A stretch of 64,000 nucleotides of DNA, taken from the NCBI GenBank assembly GCA_016182905.1, contig JACPFR010000009.1, positions 62,001 to 126,000 of the forward strand, in the 5' to 3' direction. The translations under genes and the position numbers were made by a program. Shown piece after piece: positions 38,976 to 48,300 of this stretch (positions are counted from its first letter, which is position 1; every line of letters begins with the position of its first letter). Below the pieces are notes generated by a model that saw nothing but the letters and a program-made list of their open reading frames with translations, made no database searches and was not told where the DNA came from. This DNA is from Elusimicrobiota bacterium. GTDB taxonomy: Bacteria > Elusimicrobiota > Elusimicrobia > UBA1565 > UBA9628.

Positions 38976-41900
38976 TGGATCAGCACCTTTTTGACCGTCT
39001 GGAGGATGTTCTTGCCGCCTTCGGTCTCCTCGACCCTGATCACCGCGAAATAAAGACCGCGCGCGACCTTGTTGCCCGATTGGTTGATCTTGCTCCAGAC
39101 GTACGACACCGGCCCGGCCTGGAAGGAGGGCGGGACCTCCCCGAAGTTCTTGTCCAGGACGAGCTCGCCCGAGATCGTGTGCAGCTTCATCTTCACGACG
39201 GCGCGGAAGGGCGAGTAGATCTGGAACGTGGTCGACTCGCCGCTGACCGGGTTCGGGTAGTTGAAGGTGTTGTTGATGAAGTCCTCGGCCGGGGACAGGG
39301 ACGCGTTGCGCACCAGCGGGATCTCGTCGATCAGGCGGTCGAGCGAGAGCGCGGCGGGGTTGAGGACGTTCCCGGTGTTGTCGTCGATCGCGGCCATGTC
39401 GGTCGAGCCGACGATCTTGAACTTATAGGAGCCGTCCTTGAGCAGCGAGAACTTGAAGTCGGTGCCGTCCCACGAGTCGTTGATCTGCGTGCGGGCGGGG
39501 CGGACGCCGACGATGCGCTTGACCAGCGACTGCGACTCGGGAGGAGTGGGATTCCCGGCGAGGTCGAAGATGGTGCCGGATTTATAGATCTTGATCGCGA
39601 CCTTCATGGTCTCCGACACCTGATAGGAGAGCACGGCCGGCCCGGAGTCGGCGCGCAGCGGCGTGATCGCCAGGTCGAAGATGCGCAGCGGGTCGAAGGC
39701 GATGGTCAGCTGCGCGGTCGCGCCGGAGGACAGCACCGAGGCGACGTCCTCGGCCACCGCGCGGACCAGGTAGAACCCGGACGGAGGGAAGTTGCCCGAG
39801 TCGTTGCGGCCGTCCCAGACGTCCGTCTGGAGGAGGCCGGCGGGGCGGACCGCGCCGGCCACGATCGTACGGACGACCGACGCCGGGATGTTCGTGTTGA
39901 GGATCTGGATCGTCACCGACGACTGCCGGGTCAGGGCGTAGTTGATCGTGAACGGGTGCAAGGTGATCGAGTTGCTCGAGTTGAACAGCTCCGGCGTGTC
40001 GGGGAGCACGTTGAACTGGGTGAAGATGATCGAGCCGCGGGCCACGGTGATGTTGCCGAACACCTTGTCCGACGCGAAGTACTTGGGCGTCGTCGTCGAC
40101 TGCGCCGTGAGCGTGAAGATGTAGTTCCCGTCCGGGACGAACAGGCCGTTGACGTCGCGGCCGTCCCAGAACTCGGAGATCTTGAGGCGGCCGGGGCGCA
40201 GGCCGCGGAAGGTCACCACGGGCGCCGCCTGCAGCGCGGCCGGCGTCAGGACCGACGCGCTCGTGCAGGCCGCCGGCGGGGTCTGGGAGGCGCAGGGCGG
40301 CCAGGCTCCGGTGCTGTTGACGATGACCGAGCCCGGAGGATAGATGTTCCAGGCCACGAACATGGGCTGGGAAAGCTGGTAGTTGAGGACGACGTTGTCG
40401 GAGGCGCCGCTGAGCAGCGGAGTGACCGCGACGTCGGTGATCCGGAACAGGTCGACCGGGAACATCGCGGTCGTCGTGGACACCTTGGCGGGCTGGGCCG
40501 GATCGCTCGCCGTCAGCTGGATGAGGTAGGTGCCCGAGGAGACCACGTTGCCGGAGTCGTCCGTGCCGTCGGTCCAGACCTCGGCGTTCGAGAAGGCTCC
40601 GGGCCGGGTCTCGTTGTTGACGAGCGTCTTGACCAAGGTGTTCCCGTTCGCGTTGAAGATCTTCATCGACACGTTCGCGTCTCGGGTCAGCGTATAGCGG
40701 AAGGTGAAGGGGTTGATGCCCGCCACCGCGGGGCTCGAGCCGACCACGGTCGAGGTCGGGGAGATCTGGGTGATGCCGACGAGGCCGCGGAGCACCGGCA
40801 GGAAGCCGATCTTGGCGATCGAGGTCCACACGCGCCGGTCGAACGCGCTGCTGCGGTAGGGCGCGCCGCGCTGCGAGGGCAGCGCCGCGTAGATCACGAA
40901 GACGTAGTCGCCGTCGTCGACGAGGTTGCCCGCCGTGTCCCGGCCGTCCCAGAAGCTGATGACCTGGGAGCGGAGCGTCTTGACCTCGGAGATGCTCTTG
41001 ACGGGAGCCACGGCGAATCCGCCGGCGCAGTCGCCCATGCGCGGGGCGAACTTCTTGGCCGGCGCCAGGGGGTCGGCGCCCGCCGGGTCGCCCTGGATGT
41101 TGTTGACGTCCGCCAGCGCGGTGTCGACGGCGCTGTTGAGGACGGTGTCGCAGAACTGGGTGTTGGGCGGATAGATGTCGATGTAGACGGTGGCCGCCTC
41201 GGTCAGCAGGTAGGACATCACCGCCAGCGAGGTCGAGCCGCCCGTGAGGGGCTGAACGCGGATGTCCGTGATCTGCAGGGGATCGATCGCCACCTGGCGC
41301 GTGGTCGCGATGGAGATGTCGCCGAAGTTGTTGGCGCCGACGCCGGTGAACTTCGTGTACTGGTCGATGCTGTTGGCCTGGAACACCGCGAGGTAGTTGC
41401 CCGCCGTCAGGATGTTGCCGTTCTCGTCGCGCCCGTCCCAGGAATCGCCGTTGAGCAAGGTGCCCTGGGGCATCCCTTCGCCGACCTTCGGGAGGCCGGG
41501 CACGACGCGCCGGAGCTGATCGTAAGGAGGAAGCGAGCTGTTGATCGTCAGGTACATCGTCGCGTCCTTCGACAGGCGGTACGTGAAGTTGTAGGGCTGC
41601 GCCGCGACGCCGGTGATCTGGCCGACGACGGTCGGCGAGGAGCGGATGACGTGCACGTTCGTCACGTCCACGGCGATCGGCTTCTGCGAGACCGCGGCGA
41701 GGTTGTTGTCCAGCGTCGCGCCGGACGGATAGGCCCGCGTCGCCGTGATCGAGATGTTGCCGCTGGCGCCGACCTGGTTGGTCTTGACCGAGACGCGGAA
41801 GCCGAACTGGCCGTTGGTCTTGCCGAACTCGCCCTGGATGTTGGCCGAGCCGTCCCACATCACGCACGCGGCCTCGACGCCGCCGTTGGGGACCGTCGGG

Positions 41901-42391
41901 TCGGCGAGGTTCGCGGAGCCGGGGACGTCGATGAAGAAGGTGCGCAGGGGCGGCGTCGAGGCGGGATCCAGCGGGTTGGAGCCGTCCTGGAACTTGAACA
42001 GCTCGAAGCTGATCTCATCGATGGCCACGTCGCCGGCGGTGGAGCTGTTGACGCCGATCTGCGTGCACAGGAACACGCGGTCCTGACAGAAGTTGGCGTC
42101 GATGGTCCCGGAGGGGCGCGCCAGCGCGTTGCAGCGCAGCGGTCCGTTCTCCTCGAACTCGATATGCGGCTCGTTGGAGATGTTGCCGGTCCCGGGGCGG
42201 TCGGAGAGCGGGCAGCGGAAGATGGTCGGGGTGCCGACGTAGGTCGTGCACACCGCGGGGCTGGCGACGAACGCGGTGTTGATGAAGACCTGGACCGACT
42301 GCGCCGCGGCGCGGAGCGGCGAGAGCGCGATGGCGGCGACGAGGACGAAGGCCGCGCGTGTCTGGCTCGAGGGGCGCCGGTGTCTGTTCAT
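38972..42391 (-). CDS. Large secreted protein with repeated FlgD-like Ig domains
   Basis: The protein has 1139 aa from the ATG at 42391, which starts a basic signal peptide; a longer in-frame start at 42442 lacks one. At least five copies of a FlgD-type Ig unit recur, each with a hallmark such as SWDGRDENGNILTAGNYL or VWDGRNDSGNFPPSGFYL. The C-terminus (NYPNPVSGESTTFQIY..., SGELVLDKNF, GNKVARGLYFAVIRV) looks like a sorting/FlgD domain used by type IX-like secretion. It is probably exported to the surface by a route involving the coupled PorV. No catalytic domain seen. Confidence 0.85.
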   Translation of the reverse strand: MNRHRRPSSQTRAAFVLVAAIALSPLRAAAQSVQVFINTAFVASPAVCTTYVGTPTIFRCPLSDRPGTGNISNEPHIEFEENGPLRCNALARPSGTIDANFCQDRVFLCTQIGVNSSTAGDVAIDEISFELFKFQDGSNPLDPASTPPLRTFFIDVPGSANLADPTVPNGGVEAACVMWDGSANIQGEFGKTNGQFGFRVSVKTNQVGASGNISITATRAYPSGATLDNNLAAVSQKPIAVDVTNVHVIRSSPTVVGQITGVAAQPYNFTYRLSKDATMYLTINSSLPPYDQLRRVVPGLPKVGEGMPQGTLLNGDSWDGRDENGNILTAGNYLAVFQANSIDQYTKFTGVGANNFGDISIATTRQVAIDPLQITDIRVQPLTGGSTSLAVMSYLLTEAATVYIDIYPPNTQFCDTVLNSAVDTALADVNNIQGDPAGADPLAPAKKFAPRMGDCAGGFAVAPVKSISEVKTLRSQVISFWDGRDTAGNLVDDGDYVFVIYAALPSQRGAPYRSSAFDRRVWTSIAKIGFLPVLRGLVGITQISPTSTVVGSSPAVAGINPFTFRYTLTRDANVSMKIFNANGNTLVKTLVNNETRPGAFSNAEVWTDGTDDSGNVVSSGTYLIQLTASDPAQPAKVSTTTAMFPVDLFRITDVAVTPLLSGASDNVVLNYQLSQPMFVAWNIYPPGSVIVNSTGAWPPCASQTPPAACTSASVLTPAALQAAPVVTFRGLRPGRLKISEFWDGRDVNGLFVPDGNYIFTLTAQSTTTPKYFASDKVFGNITVARGSIIFTQFNVLPDTPELFNSSNSITLHPFTINYALTRQSSVTIQILNTNIPASVVRTIVAGAVRPAGLLQTDVWDGRNDSGNFPPSGFYLVRAVAEDVASVLSSGATAQLTIAFDPLRIFDLAITPLRADSGPAVLSYQVSETMKVAIKIYKSGTIFDLAGNPTPPESQSLVKRIVGVRPARTQINDSWDGTDFKFSLLKDGSYKFKIVGSTDMAAIDDNTGNVLNPAALSLDRLIDEIPLVRNASLSPAEDFINNTFNYPNPVSGESTTFQIYSPFRAVVKMKLHTISGELVLDKNFGEVPPSFQAGPVSYVWSKINQSGNKVARGLYFAVIRVEETEGGKNILQTVKKVLIQ

Positions 42392-42469
42392 GTTGTCGTT
42401 TCTTTGCGGCGATATGTCTTCCGAGTCTAGAGTGTACCGCAACGTCGTTACCGGCTGATTAAAGGAATG

Positions 42470-44275
42470 TTAAAAGATGGCAAAGGGTATTCTTCGATGC
42501 AACCGCAGACGGAGCAAGGCGGGCTGCGCTCTCTCGGCCGACGGCCCGACGAGCGCCCACACGCGGCGGCCCTTCTCGCCCGGCAGGACCGCGAAGCCGA
42601 CCGTCGCGGGGTCGGGGGACGGGTGGTTCTCCTTCAGGGCGAAGCGTCCGTCCTTGAGCGCGTAGATCATGATGCGGCGGGACTTGGTGTCGTGCAGCCA
42701 CAGGCGGCCGTCGACCCAGGCCATCGCGTTGGGCACCACGTCCTCCTCTATAGGGAAAGACTGGTACGTCGCCTCGTCCGCGGCGTGGCGGTACAGCGCG
42801 CGGTTGGCCGCGTCGTAGGACCAGAGCGAGGAGCCGTCGAAGGCGAGGGCCGTCGGCGCGGGACCGGGCGACGGGACCGCGGCCACGACGGCCTCGGGAC
42901 GCGAGGCCATGGCGCGGAGCAGGCGAGCGCGGGCCGAATCGAGGGTCCACATCCGTCCGTCGCCGAACGCCACCGCCGTCGGGCGGAACAGCCCGCCGGC
43001 GGGCACGGCGACCTCGCGGACGGCGCGGCGTGGGTCGGCGGGATCGAGGGCGCTGATGCGCCCCCCCCAATCCGCGACCCAGAGCAAGGTCCCGTCGAAA
43101 GCGAGCGCGGCCGGATTGAGCGCCGCGACGGGCGCGGTCGCCTCGGGCTCGAAGCGCCACTCGGCGCCCCAGCGCCAGGCCGGGACGGCGGCCGCGATCA
43201 GCGCGGCGGCGGCGAGCGCGAGGGCGGCGGCGCGGACCCGGCGCGCGCGGACCGACGCCGCCCGTCCGGCCTCGACGCCCGCCTGCGCGGCGACGGCGCG
43301 GTCGCGCTCCTCGCGGCTCTCGATCTGGCGCATGCGGCTGGCGACCGCCTCGGCGGCGGCCGTCGTCTCGCGGATCTTGCCCGTAAGACTGTCCGTGAAG
43401 GTGAGATGCGACTTCTCCTTCTGCTGGAGCTCGCCGTGCCAGGCCTCGCGCTCGCGGCGCAAGGTCTCTTCCCACTGGGCGAGCTCCTGGCGCTGGGCCT
43501 CCCAGGTCGAGCGCTCGCGGTCCCAGAGCTCGCGCCACTGCGCGCGCTCCTCTTCCCAGAGCTTCTGCAGGTCGGCGAAATGGCGCTCGACCTCGTCGGT
43601 CTTCTTGAGCGCACGCTCCCGCTCCTCTTCCACGCGGACCCGCTCGTGGCGCTCGAGCAGGAGCTCGGCCAAGGTCTTCTCGAGGGCGTTCTTCGCCTCG
43701 GAGAGGCTGCCCTTGAGCGCGCTCACCGTCTCGTCGGCCTTCGCGGCTTCCTGCTGGCGGCGCTCGGCCGCCGTCTGGACGTCCTTCAGATCGATGAGGC
43801 TCTGCGTCTCGCGCTTGGCCCAGCGCGCCTCGGCCTCCCGCGCGCGCTCCACCTCGGCCGTGATGCGGGCGCGCGATTCCTCGAGCGCCGCCTCCAGACG
43901 CCGGCGCTCCTCGCGCTCGTGCTCGAGCGCGCGCGCGGCGAGCTCGAGGCGCTGCTGCGCGTCGAGCAGCTGGCCGTAGACGAGCTCGTCGCTGCCGTCG
44001 GCGCGGACGCGGAGCTCCTCGGCTTCCTTCTGAAGGGCTTCGGCGCGCGCACGCCAGACCTTCAGGGACTCCTCCTTCGAGGCGATCGCCTCGGCCAGGG
44101 CGGCCTCGCGGCGGCGCTGCTGGGTCTTGAGCATGGACACCGTCTCCCACGCGAGCTCGGCGCCCGCCGCGGAAGGCGCGACGGGAGGCGTCGCCGCTTC
44201 GGCGGAGGCGGAGCCGAGGCGCGTCCAGAGACGCTCGATCTCGCGGCTCAAGTCTTCGGGAGGCAGGTGTCCCAC
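42470..44275 (-). CDS. Coiled-coil membrane protein with a periplasmic propeller-like domain
   Basis: The protein has 601 aa from the GTG at 44275, 7 nt after TATACT. A long cytoplasmic Glu/Arg/Ala coiled coil (about 45-340) leads to one transmembrane helix (about 345-368). About 220 residues then carry recurring ALAFDG.LWV-type blades (AALAFDGTLLWVADWGG, AVAFGDGRMWTLDSA, ALAFDGSSLWSYD). It resembles a six-bladed propeller sensor coupled to a cytoplasmic rod. No known family. Long open frames on the other strand are shadows. Confidence 0.75.
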   Translation of the reverse strand: MGHLPPEDLSREIERLWTRLGSASAEAATPPVAPSAAGAELAWETVSMLKTQQRRREAALAEAIASKEESLKVWRARAEALQKEAEELRVRADGSDELVYGQLLDAQQRLELAARALEHEREERRRLEAALEESRARITAEVERAREAEARWAKRETQSLIDLKDVQTAAERRQQEAAKADETVSALKGSLSEAKNALEKTLAELLLERHERVRVEEERERALKKTDEVERHFADLQKLWEEERAQWRELWDRERSTWEAQRQELAQWEETLRREREAWHGELQQKEKSHLTFTDSLTGKIRETTAAAEAVASRMRQIESREERDRAVAAQAGVEAGRAASVRARRVRAAALALAAAALIAAAVPAWRWGAEWRFEPEATAPVAALNPAALAFDGTLLWVADWGGRISALDPADPRRAVREVAVPAGGLFRPTAVAFGDGRMWTLDSARARLLRAMASRPEAVVAAVPSPGPAPTALAFDGSSLWSYDAANRALYRHAADEATYQSFPIEEDVVPNAMAWVDGRLWLHDTKSRRIMIYALKDGRFALKENHPSPDPATVGFAVLPGEKGRRVWALVGPSAERAQPALLRLRLHRRIPFAIF

Positions 44276-44282
44276 GGGATGA

Positions 44283-44288
44283 AGTATA
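44283..44288 (-). promoter_or_regulatory. -10 element for 42470-44275
   Basis: TATACT on the minus strand ends 7 nt before the GTG start. No convincing -35 at 16-18 bp. It fits the leaderless pattern seen elsewhere in the window. Confidence 0.45.
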
Positions 44289-44330
44289 GGGTCCGAAGGC
44301 CGGGGTTTCTTTTCGGAAATATGAACGGTG

Positions 44331-45686
44331 CTACTTGGCGCGCTGGAGACGGCGCAGCTCGGTGCTGGCCTCGCTCAGGTCCACGCCCGCGTCGCGATAC
44401 TCGCGCAGGATGCGGCCGACCTTCTCGAGCAGGACGGCATCCGCGGCGCCGGAGAGCTTGGCGCGCTGGTAGGAGCGCCAGTCCTCCTGGAAGAGCGAGA
44501 CGCGCACCTGACGCGCGGCGCTCTCGCGGTCGGCCTTCACCTTCTCGAAGGTCTCCGCGGCCTTCTGCTGGCGGGTCTCGAGCTCGCGCAGGCGGCGCTT
44601 GGCGTCGACCTCGGAGGCCCGCTTCAGCTCGACTTCCTTGCCGAGGGCCGACATCTCGGCGCGCAGGCGGTTGAGCTCCTCGGCGAGCTTCCACTGCTTG
44701 ACCGAGCTCGCCTCGAGGGCCTCGCCGAGCTGGCGGCGGTAGCGCAGCTCCTGGGACAGCAGCTTCTCGTACTCCCCCTCCGGATCGGCCCTTCCGAAGC
44801 GCACGGACAGGGAGAGGCCGTGGCCGAAGCGGGTGGTGCCGGTCATCGGGACCGTCATCGAGTAGTCGACCCGGGCGCCCTGCGCGCGCCAGCCCAGGCC
44901 CCAGCTCCACGTGCGCGTGCCCTCGCCGAGGGACATGCCCGAGCGCAGGGCGTACTGCCCCGCGCGGGCGGTGGCCCACCAGCGCTCGAAGCCGAGGGCC
45001 ATCGTGTGCTGGCCGTTGCCGCTCTGGGACGACTCGCGCTTCGTGAGGTCGGCGGCGAAGATGACGCCGCGCACCTGCTCGGCCGCGCCGATCTTGAGCG
45101 TCAGCGGGGCGCGGTCCGCCTTGAATTTCGGACTGCCGAAGTTGAGGAGCGACGCGCCGAACGCGTAGCGGTCGCTGAAGCGGTACAGCGTGCCCATGTC
45201 GAGGGCCAGATGGTTCCCCGAGCCGCCGCCCGAGTCGAAGGCGCTCGACAGGAGCTTGAGGCCGCCGCCGAAGTCCACGCCCCCGCCCTCCGTCTCGCGC
45301 AGTCCGCGCGTGCCGTACATGACGCCGATGGCGCGGTCGCCGCCCACGCCCGTGCGGCGGTCGTAGCGCATGTCGAGGCCGACCGCGCCGTTGAGGATCT
45401 CCTGGCGGAGAGGGACGACGATGCCCGCGCGAGCCGAGTCGCGGTCCGACTCGCCGGAGGGGATGTGGAACTGGCGCAGGTAGGCCATCGACGCCTCGAG
45501 GCTCGACGCCTGGCCGAGGGACGCCGGGTTGTAGGCGAGCACGCCCGGATCGTCGACGACCGCGGTGAACGCCCCGCCCATCGCGATGTCCCGCGGCCCG
45601 AAGCCCGCGTCCTCGAACGCGGCGAAGGACGTCCCCGGCAGAGCCAGGACCGATAGGACGGCCAACAGCGCGCGGATCGGGCGCAT
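44331..45686 (-). CDS. Outer-membrane beta-barrel with C-terminal coiled coil
   Basis: The protein has 451 aa from the ATG at 45686, which opens a signal peptide (MRPIRALLAVLSVLALPGTS). Residues 25-310 resemble UPF0164/PorV-like barrels (GPRDIAMGGAFTAVVDDPG, YNPASLGQ). The last 135 residues are a charged coiled coil. The barrel thus carries a helical appendage, probably periplasmic. TATAAT lies 7 nt upstream of the start. Role unknown. Confidence 0.75.
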   Translation of the reverse strand: MRPIRALLAVLSVLALPGTSFAAFEDAGFGPRDIAMGGAFTAVVDDPGVLAYNPASLGQASSLEASMAYLRQFHIPSGESDRDSARAGIVVPLRQEILNGAVGLDMRYDRRTGVGGDRAIGVMYGTRGLRETEGGGVDFGGGLKLLSSAFDSGGGSGNHLALDMGTLYRFSDRYAFGASLLNFGSPKFKADRAPLTLKIGAAEQVRGVIFAADLTKRESSQSGNGQHTMALGFERWWATARAGQYALRSGMSLGEGTRTWSWGLGWRAQGARVDYSMTVPMTGTTRFGHGLSLSVRFGRADPEGEYEKLLSQELRYRRQLGEALEASSVKQWKLAEELNRLRAEMSALGKEVELKRASEVDAKRRLRELETRQQKAAETFEKVKADRESAARQVRVSLFQEDWRSYQRAKLSGAADAVLLEKVGRILREYRDAGVDLSEASTELRRLQRAK

Positions 45687-45693
45687 CGCGCGA

Positions 45694-45699
45694 ATTATA
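45694..45699 (-). promoter_or_regulatory. -10 element for 44331-45686
   Basis: Perfect TATAAT on the minus strand, 7 nt before the ATG at 45686; the -35 is weak. A leaderless start is predicted. Confidence 0.5.
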
Positions 45700-45757
45700 G
45701 CTTTCGGGCGCGCGGGAATGATTACGGCCTCATGAACGCACGACGGAGGGCGGGCCC

Positions 45758-47314
45758 TTACTCGAGCCGGTAATCCTCGGGATCCAGGGAGACCGCGGTC
45801 AGGTCCAAGGTCTCGGGCGGGATCGTCCCCCGGGCCTCCAGCAGGCGCGCGGCCGACCAGGCGGCGAAAGCGTAGGAGAGCTTGGCGTCGCGCGCGTAGC
45901 TCTCGTCGCGGCGCCACGACGCGGAGCGGCGCAGGACGACGGGGGCTGGTGCCGCGGATTTTCCGGCGGCGCGCTGAACGAGCCCCTCGGGCGTCAGCGC
46001 CGCGGAAGGAAGCACGCCCGGAGCGAGGCCGGCGACGAACGCGTCGCCATGGGTCGAGAACATCGAGAGCCAGGACCTCGGGTCGGTCAGGCCGGCGCCG
46101 GCCAGGCCGAGAGCCCGCTCCCGAGGCGAGGTCGCCTCGAGCCAGCGCAGGCCGAACAAAGCGGTGTCGCCCGAGACGAGAAGGCTGGCGCCGGGCGGAA
46201 CGGCGCGGCGAAGGTTTCGGACGTAGTCGTACGCCAGGAAATCGTCGCGGCGCTCGGGGACCGGCGAGCGGAGCAGGAGCGCGGCGGCCGCGAGCGCGAG
46301 GCCCGCGGGCGCGAAGCGGCCGAGGCGGGACGCGGCGGCGCCCGCGAAGGCGCCGGCGGCGAGGGCCGGGACCAGGAAAGCCGGCTCGAGCACCGATCTC
46401 GCGACCCAGTTCGAGATGTCGAAGCTCGCGAGGACGACGAAGAGCGGACCGCTCAGAACGGCCGCCAGCAGGAGCCCGGCCGCGCGGTCCCGGTCCTCGC
46501 GCCACGAGGCCGCCGCGCCGTACGCGGCCGCGGCGGCGGCCGGGATCGACACGGCGAGCGCCCAGGCCTTCAAGGACCAGCCGAAAAGCCGGACGGCGCC
46601 GTCGGGCGTGAGCGGGCGGGCGAGCTGGGCCGACAAGGTGCCGGCGCCGTATTGGGAACGGAGCGCGACGGAGAGGGCGGCGCCGAGGGAGCCGAGGCGG
46701 ACCCACAGAAAAGCGTAGAGCGAAAGGCCGGCGAAGGCCCACGGGACGGCGGCGGCGAGAACGGCGCTCAGGGACGAGCCCCAACGGCGAGCCTCGGAAC
46801 GCCATAGGAGAAGGAAGCCGGGCAAGAAGAACAAGAGGCTTTGATGATTGACTAGACCGAGACCGGCGATGAAGCCGGACAAACGCGCCCTACGCCAAAA
46901 ATCCTCCTTTTCACCTTCGGACAGAAATAACAGAACGGCAACGATACTTGCATGCAAAGAATATTTTTCCTGGATCAGCGCGAACTTCCACAGCGGGGCG
47001 GAGAAGCAGAGGACGCTCGCCGCGGTCAAGCCGGACCAAACGCCGTGACGGCGGCGGACGCTCAGGAAGAGGAAGAAGACCGCGCCGGCGGCGGCGAGGC
47101 AGGACAGGACGGCGAGGCCGTAAGCGGGATTGCCCCACGGGAAGACCGTCTGCCACAGATGGCCCAGAACGGAATAGAGAGGGTATCCCGGCGGGTGGGC
47201 GACGCCCAAGGTCAGCGCGGCCGCGGCCATGTCGGCCGAGTCGCGCGGGGCGATCGAAGGCGACGCGCCGGCGAGGTAGAAGCCGAACGCGGCGAGGAAG
47301 ACGAGAGCGCTCAT
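45758..47314 (-). CDS. DUF2723-family polytopic membrane protein (GT-C-like)
   Basis: The protein has 518 aa from the ATG at 47314, overlapping the tsaD stop (ATGA). The N-terminus has the DUF2723 signature: acidic APRDSADM and HPPGYPLYSVLGHLW, followed by 10-12 membrane helices and a soluble C-terminal part. The Asp in the first loop is the presumed catalytic residue of GT-C glycosyltransferases. It probably mannosylates or glycosylates envelope substrates using a lipid-linked sugar; specificity unknown. Confidence 0.85.
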   Translation of the reverse strand: MSALVFLAAFGFYLAGASPSIAPRDSADMAAAALTLGVAHPPGYPLYSVLGHLWQTVFPWGNPAYGLAVLSCLAAAGAVFFLFLSVRRRHGVWSGLTAASVLCFSAPLWKFALIQEKYSLHASIVAVLLFLSEGEKEDFWRRARLSGFIAGLGLVNHQSLLFFLPGFLLLWRSEARRWGSSLSAVLAAAVPWAFAGLSLYAFLWVRLGSLGAALSVALRSQYGAGTLSAQLARPLTPDGAVRLFGWSLKAWALAVSIPAAAAAAYGAAASWREDRDRAAGLLLAAVLSGPLFVVLASFDISNWVARSVLEPAFLVPALAAGAFAGAAASRLGRFAPAGLALAAAALLLRSPVPERRDDFLAYDYVRNLRRAVPPGASLLVSGDTALFGLRWLEATSPRERALGLAGAGLTDPRSWLSMFSTHGDAFVAGLAPGVLPSAALTPEGLVQRAAGKSAAPAPVVLRRSASWRRDESYARDAKLSYAFAAWSAARLLEARGTIPPETLDLTAVSLDPEDYRLE

Positions 47315-48300
47315 GCCCAGCTGCGCAGCGGCAAGGACGGATCGCAGGGCCCGGTCCAGGCCGAGCCTCCGGACGACAGGCGCCGGCAGGCCGCGTGGGC
47401 GATCATCGCGGCGTTGTCGGTGCACAGCACGCGCGCGGGCAGGCGCACGGCGAAGCCCGCGGCCTCGCCCCGCTCCTTCATCAGCGCGCGCAGCCGCGAG
47501 TTGGCCGCGACGCCGCCGCCGAGGACGATGTCCTTCGCCTTGAACCTCTTCGCGGCCGCGACGGTCTTGTCGACGAGGGTCTCCGCCACGGCCTCCTGGA
47601 AGGACGCGCACAGGGCGTTGAGCTCGCGGCCCTTCGGCACGCGGCCCTTGAGGTGATAGAGCACCGAGGTCTTCAGCCCGGAGAAGGAGAAGTCCCAGGT
47701 GCCGGGCATCGCGGGCCGGGGGAAGGCGACGGCGGCGGCGTCGCCTTTCGCGGCGCGCTTGTCGATCTCGGGACCGCCGGGATAGCCGAGGCCGAACAGG
47801 CGCGCGACCTTGTCGTAGGCCTCGCCCGCGGCGTCGTCCCGCGTGCGGCCGAGCACGCGGTAGCTCCCGGGCGCCTTCGCCAGCACGAGGTCGGTGTGCC
47901 CCCCCGAGACGACGAGAGCCAGCACCGGCCAGCGCAGCCTGTGCTCGAGCTCGGCGGCGAGCACGTGACCCTCGAGGTGGTTGACGCCCACGGCCGGGAC
48001 GTTCATGAGGCGCGCCAAGGTCTGCGCCGCGACCTTGCCGATCAGCAGCGGGCCCATCAGGCCGGGGCCGCGCGTGTAGGCGACGGCGTCGAGCTTCCCC
48101 GGCCCCGCGTCCTCGAGCGCCCGGGCGACCGCGGGCATCAGGTTGTCGAGATGCGCGCGCGCGGCGAGCTCGGGCACGACGCCGCGATAAGGGGCGTGGA
48201 GCTTCGTCTGGGAGGACACGACGTTCGAGCGCAGACGCCCGTCCTCGACCACGGCGGCCGAGGTGTCGTCGCAGGAGGTCTCGAGGCCGAGTATCCTCAC
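47311..48300 (-). CDS. tsaD: tRNA N6-adenosine threonylcarbamoyltransferase
   Basis: The protein has 329 aa from the GTG at 48300, overlapping the protease gene stop (GTGA). Starts with the family's ILGLETSCDDTSAAVV. Metal ligands His108 and His112 (NHLEGHVLA) are present, as are VSGGHT and the late GGGVAANSRLR. It makes t6A37 on ANN-decoding tRNAs with TsaB/TsaE/TsaC, none of which is in this window. Length is normal. Confidence 0.95.
   Translation of the reverse strand: MRILGLETSCDDTSAAVVEDGRLRSNVVSSQTKLHAPYRGVVPELAARAHLDNLMPAVARALEDAGPGKLDAVAYTRGPGLMGPLLIGKVAAQTLARLMNVPAVGVNHLEGHVLAAELEHRLRWPVLALVVSGGHTDLVLAKAPGSYRVLGRTRDDAAGEAYDKVARLFGLGYPGGPEIDKRAAKGDAAAVAFPRPAMPGTWDFSFSGLKTSVLYHLKGRVPKGRELNALCASFQEAVAETLVDKTVAAAKRFKAKDIVLGGGVAANSRLRALMKERGEAAGFAVRLPARVLCTDNAAMIAHAACRRLSSGGSAWTGPCDPSLPLRSWA

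Noticed and set aside
39080..42430. A continuous plus-strand open frame of more than 1100 codons
   Set aside because: It is exactly antisense to the FlgD-repeat gene and has Arg/Gly/Asp/Val-heavy composition typical of shadow frames in high-GC DNA. No domain or signal is visible.
42467..44674. Long plus-strand and alternative minus-strand frames over the coiled-coil gene
   Set aside because: The 42470-44275 minus frame shows clear heptads, a membrane helix and blade repeats; the others are compositional shadows.
44331..46805. An 824-codon minus-strand frame extending upstream of the barrel protein
   Set aside because: The part upstream of 45686 is Arg/Pro-rich shadow of the DUF2723-type gene in another frame. 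The signal peptide at 45686 marks the real start.
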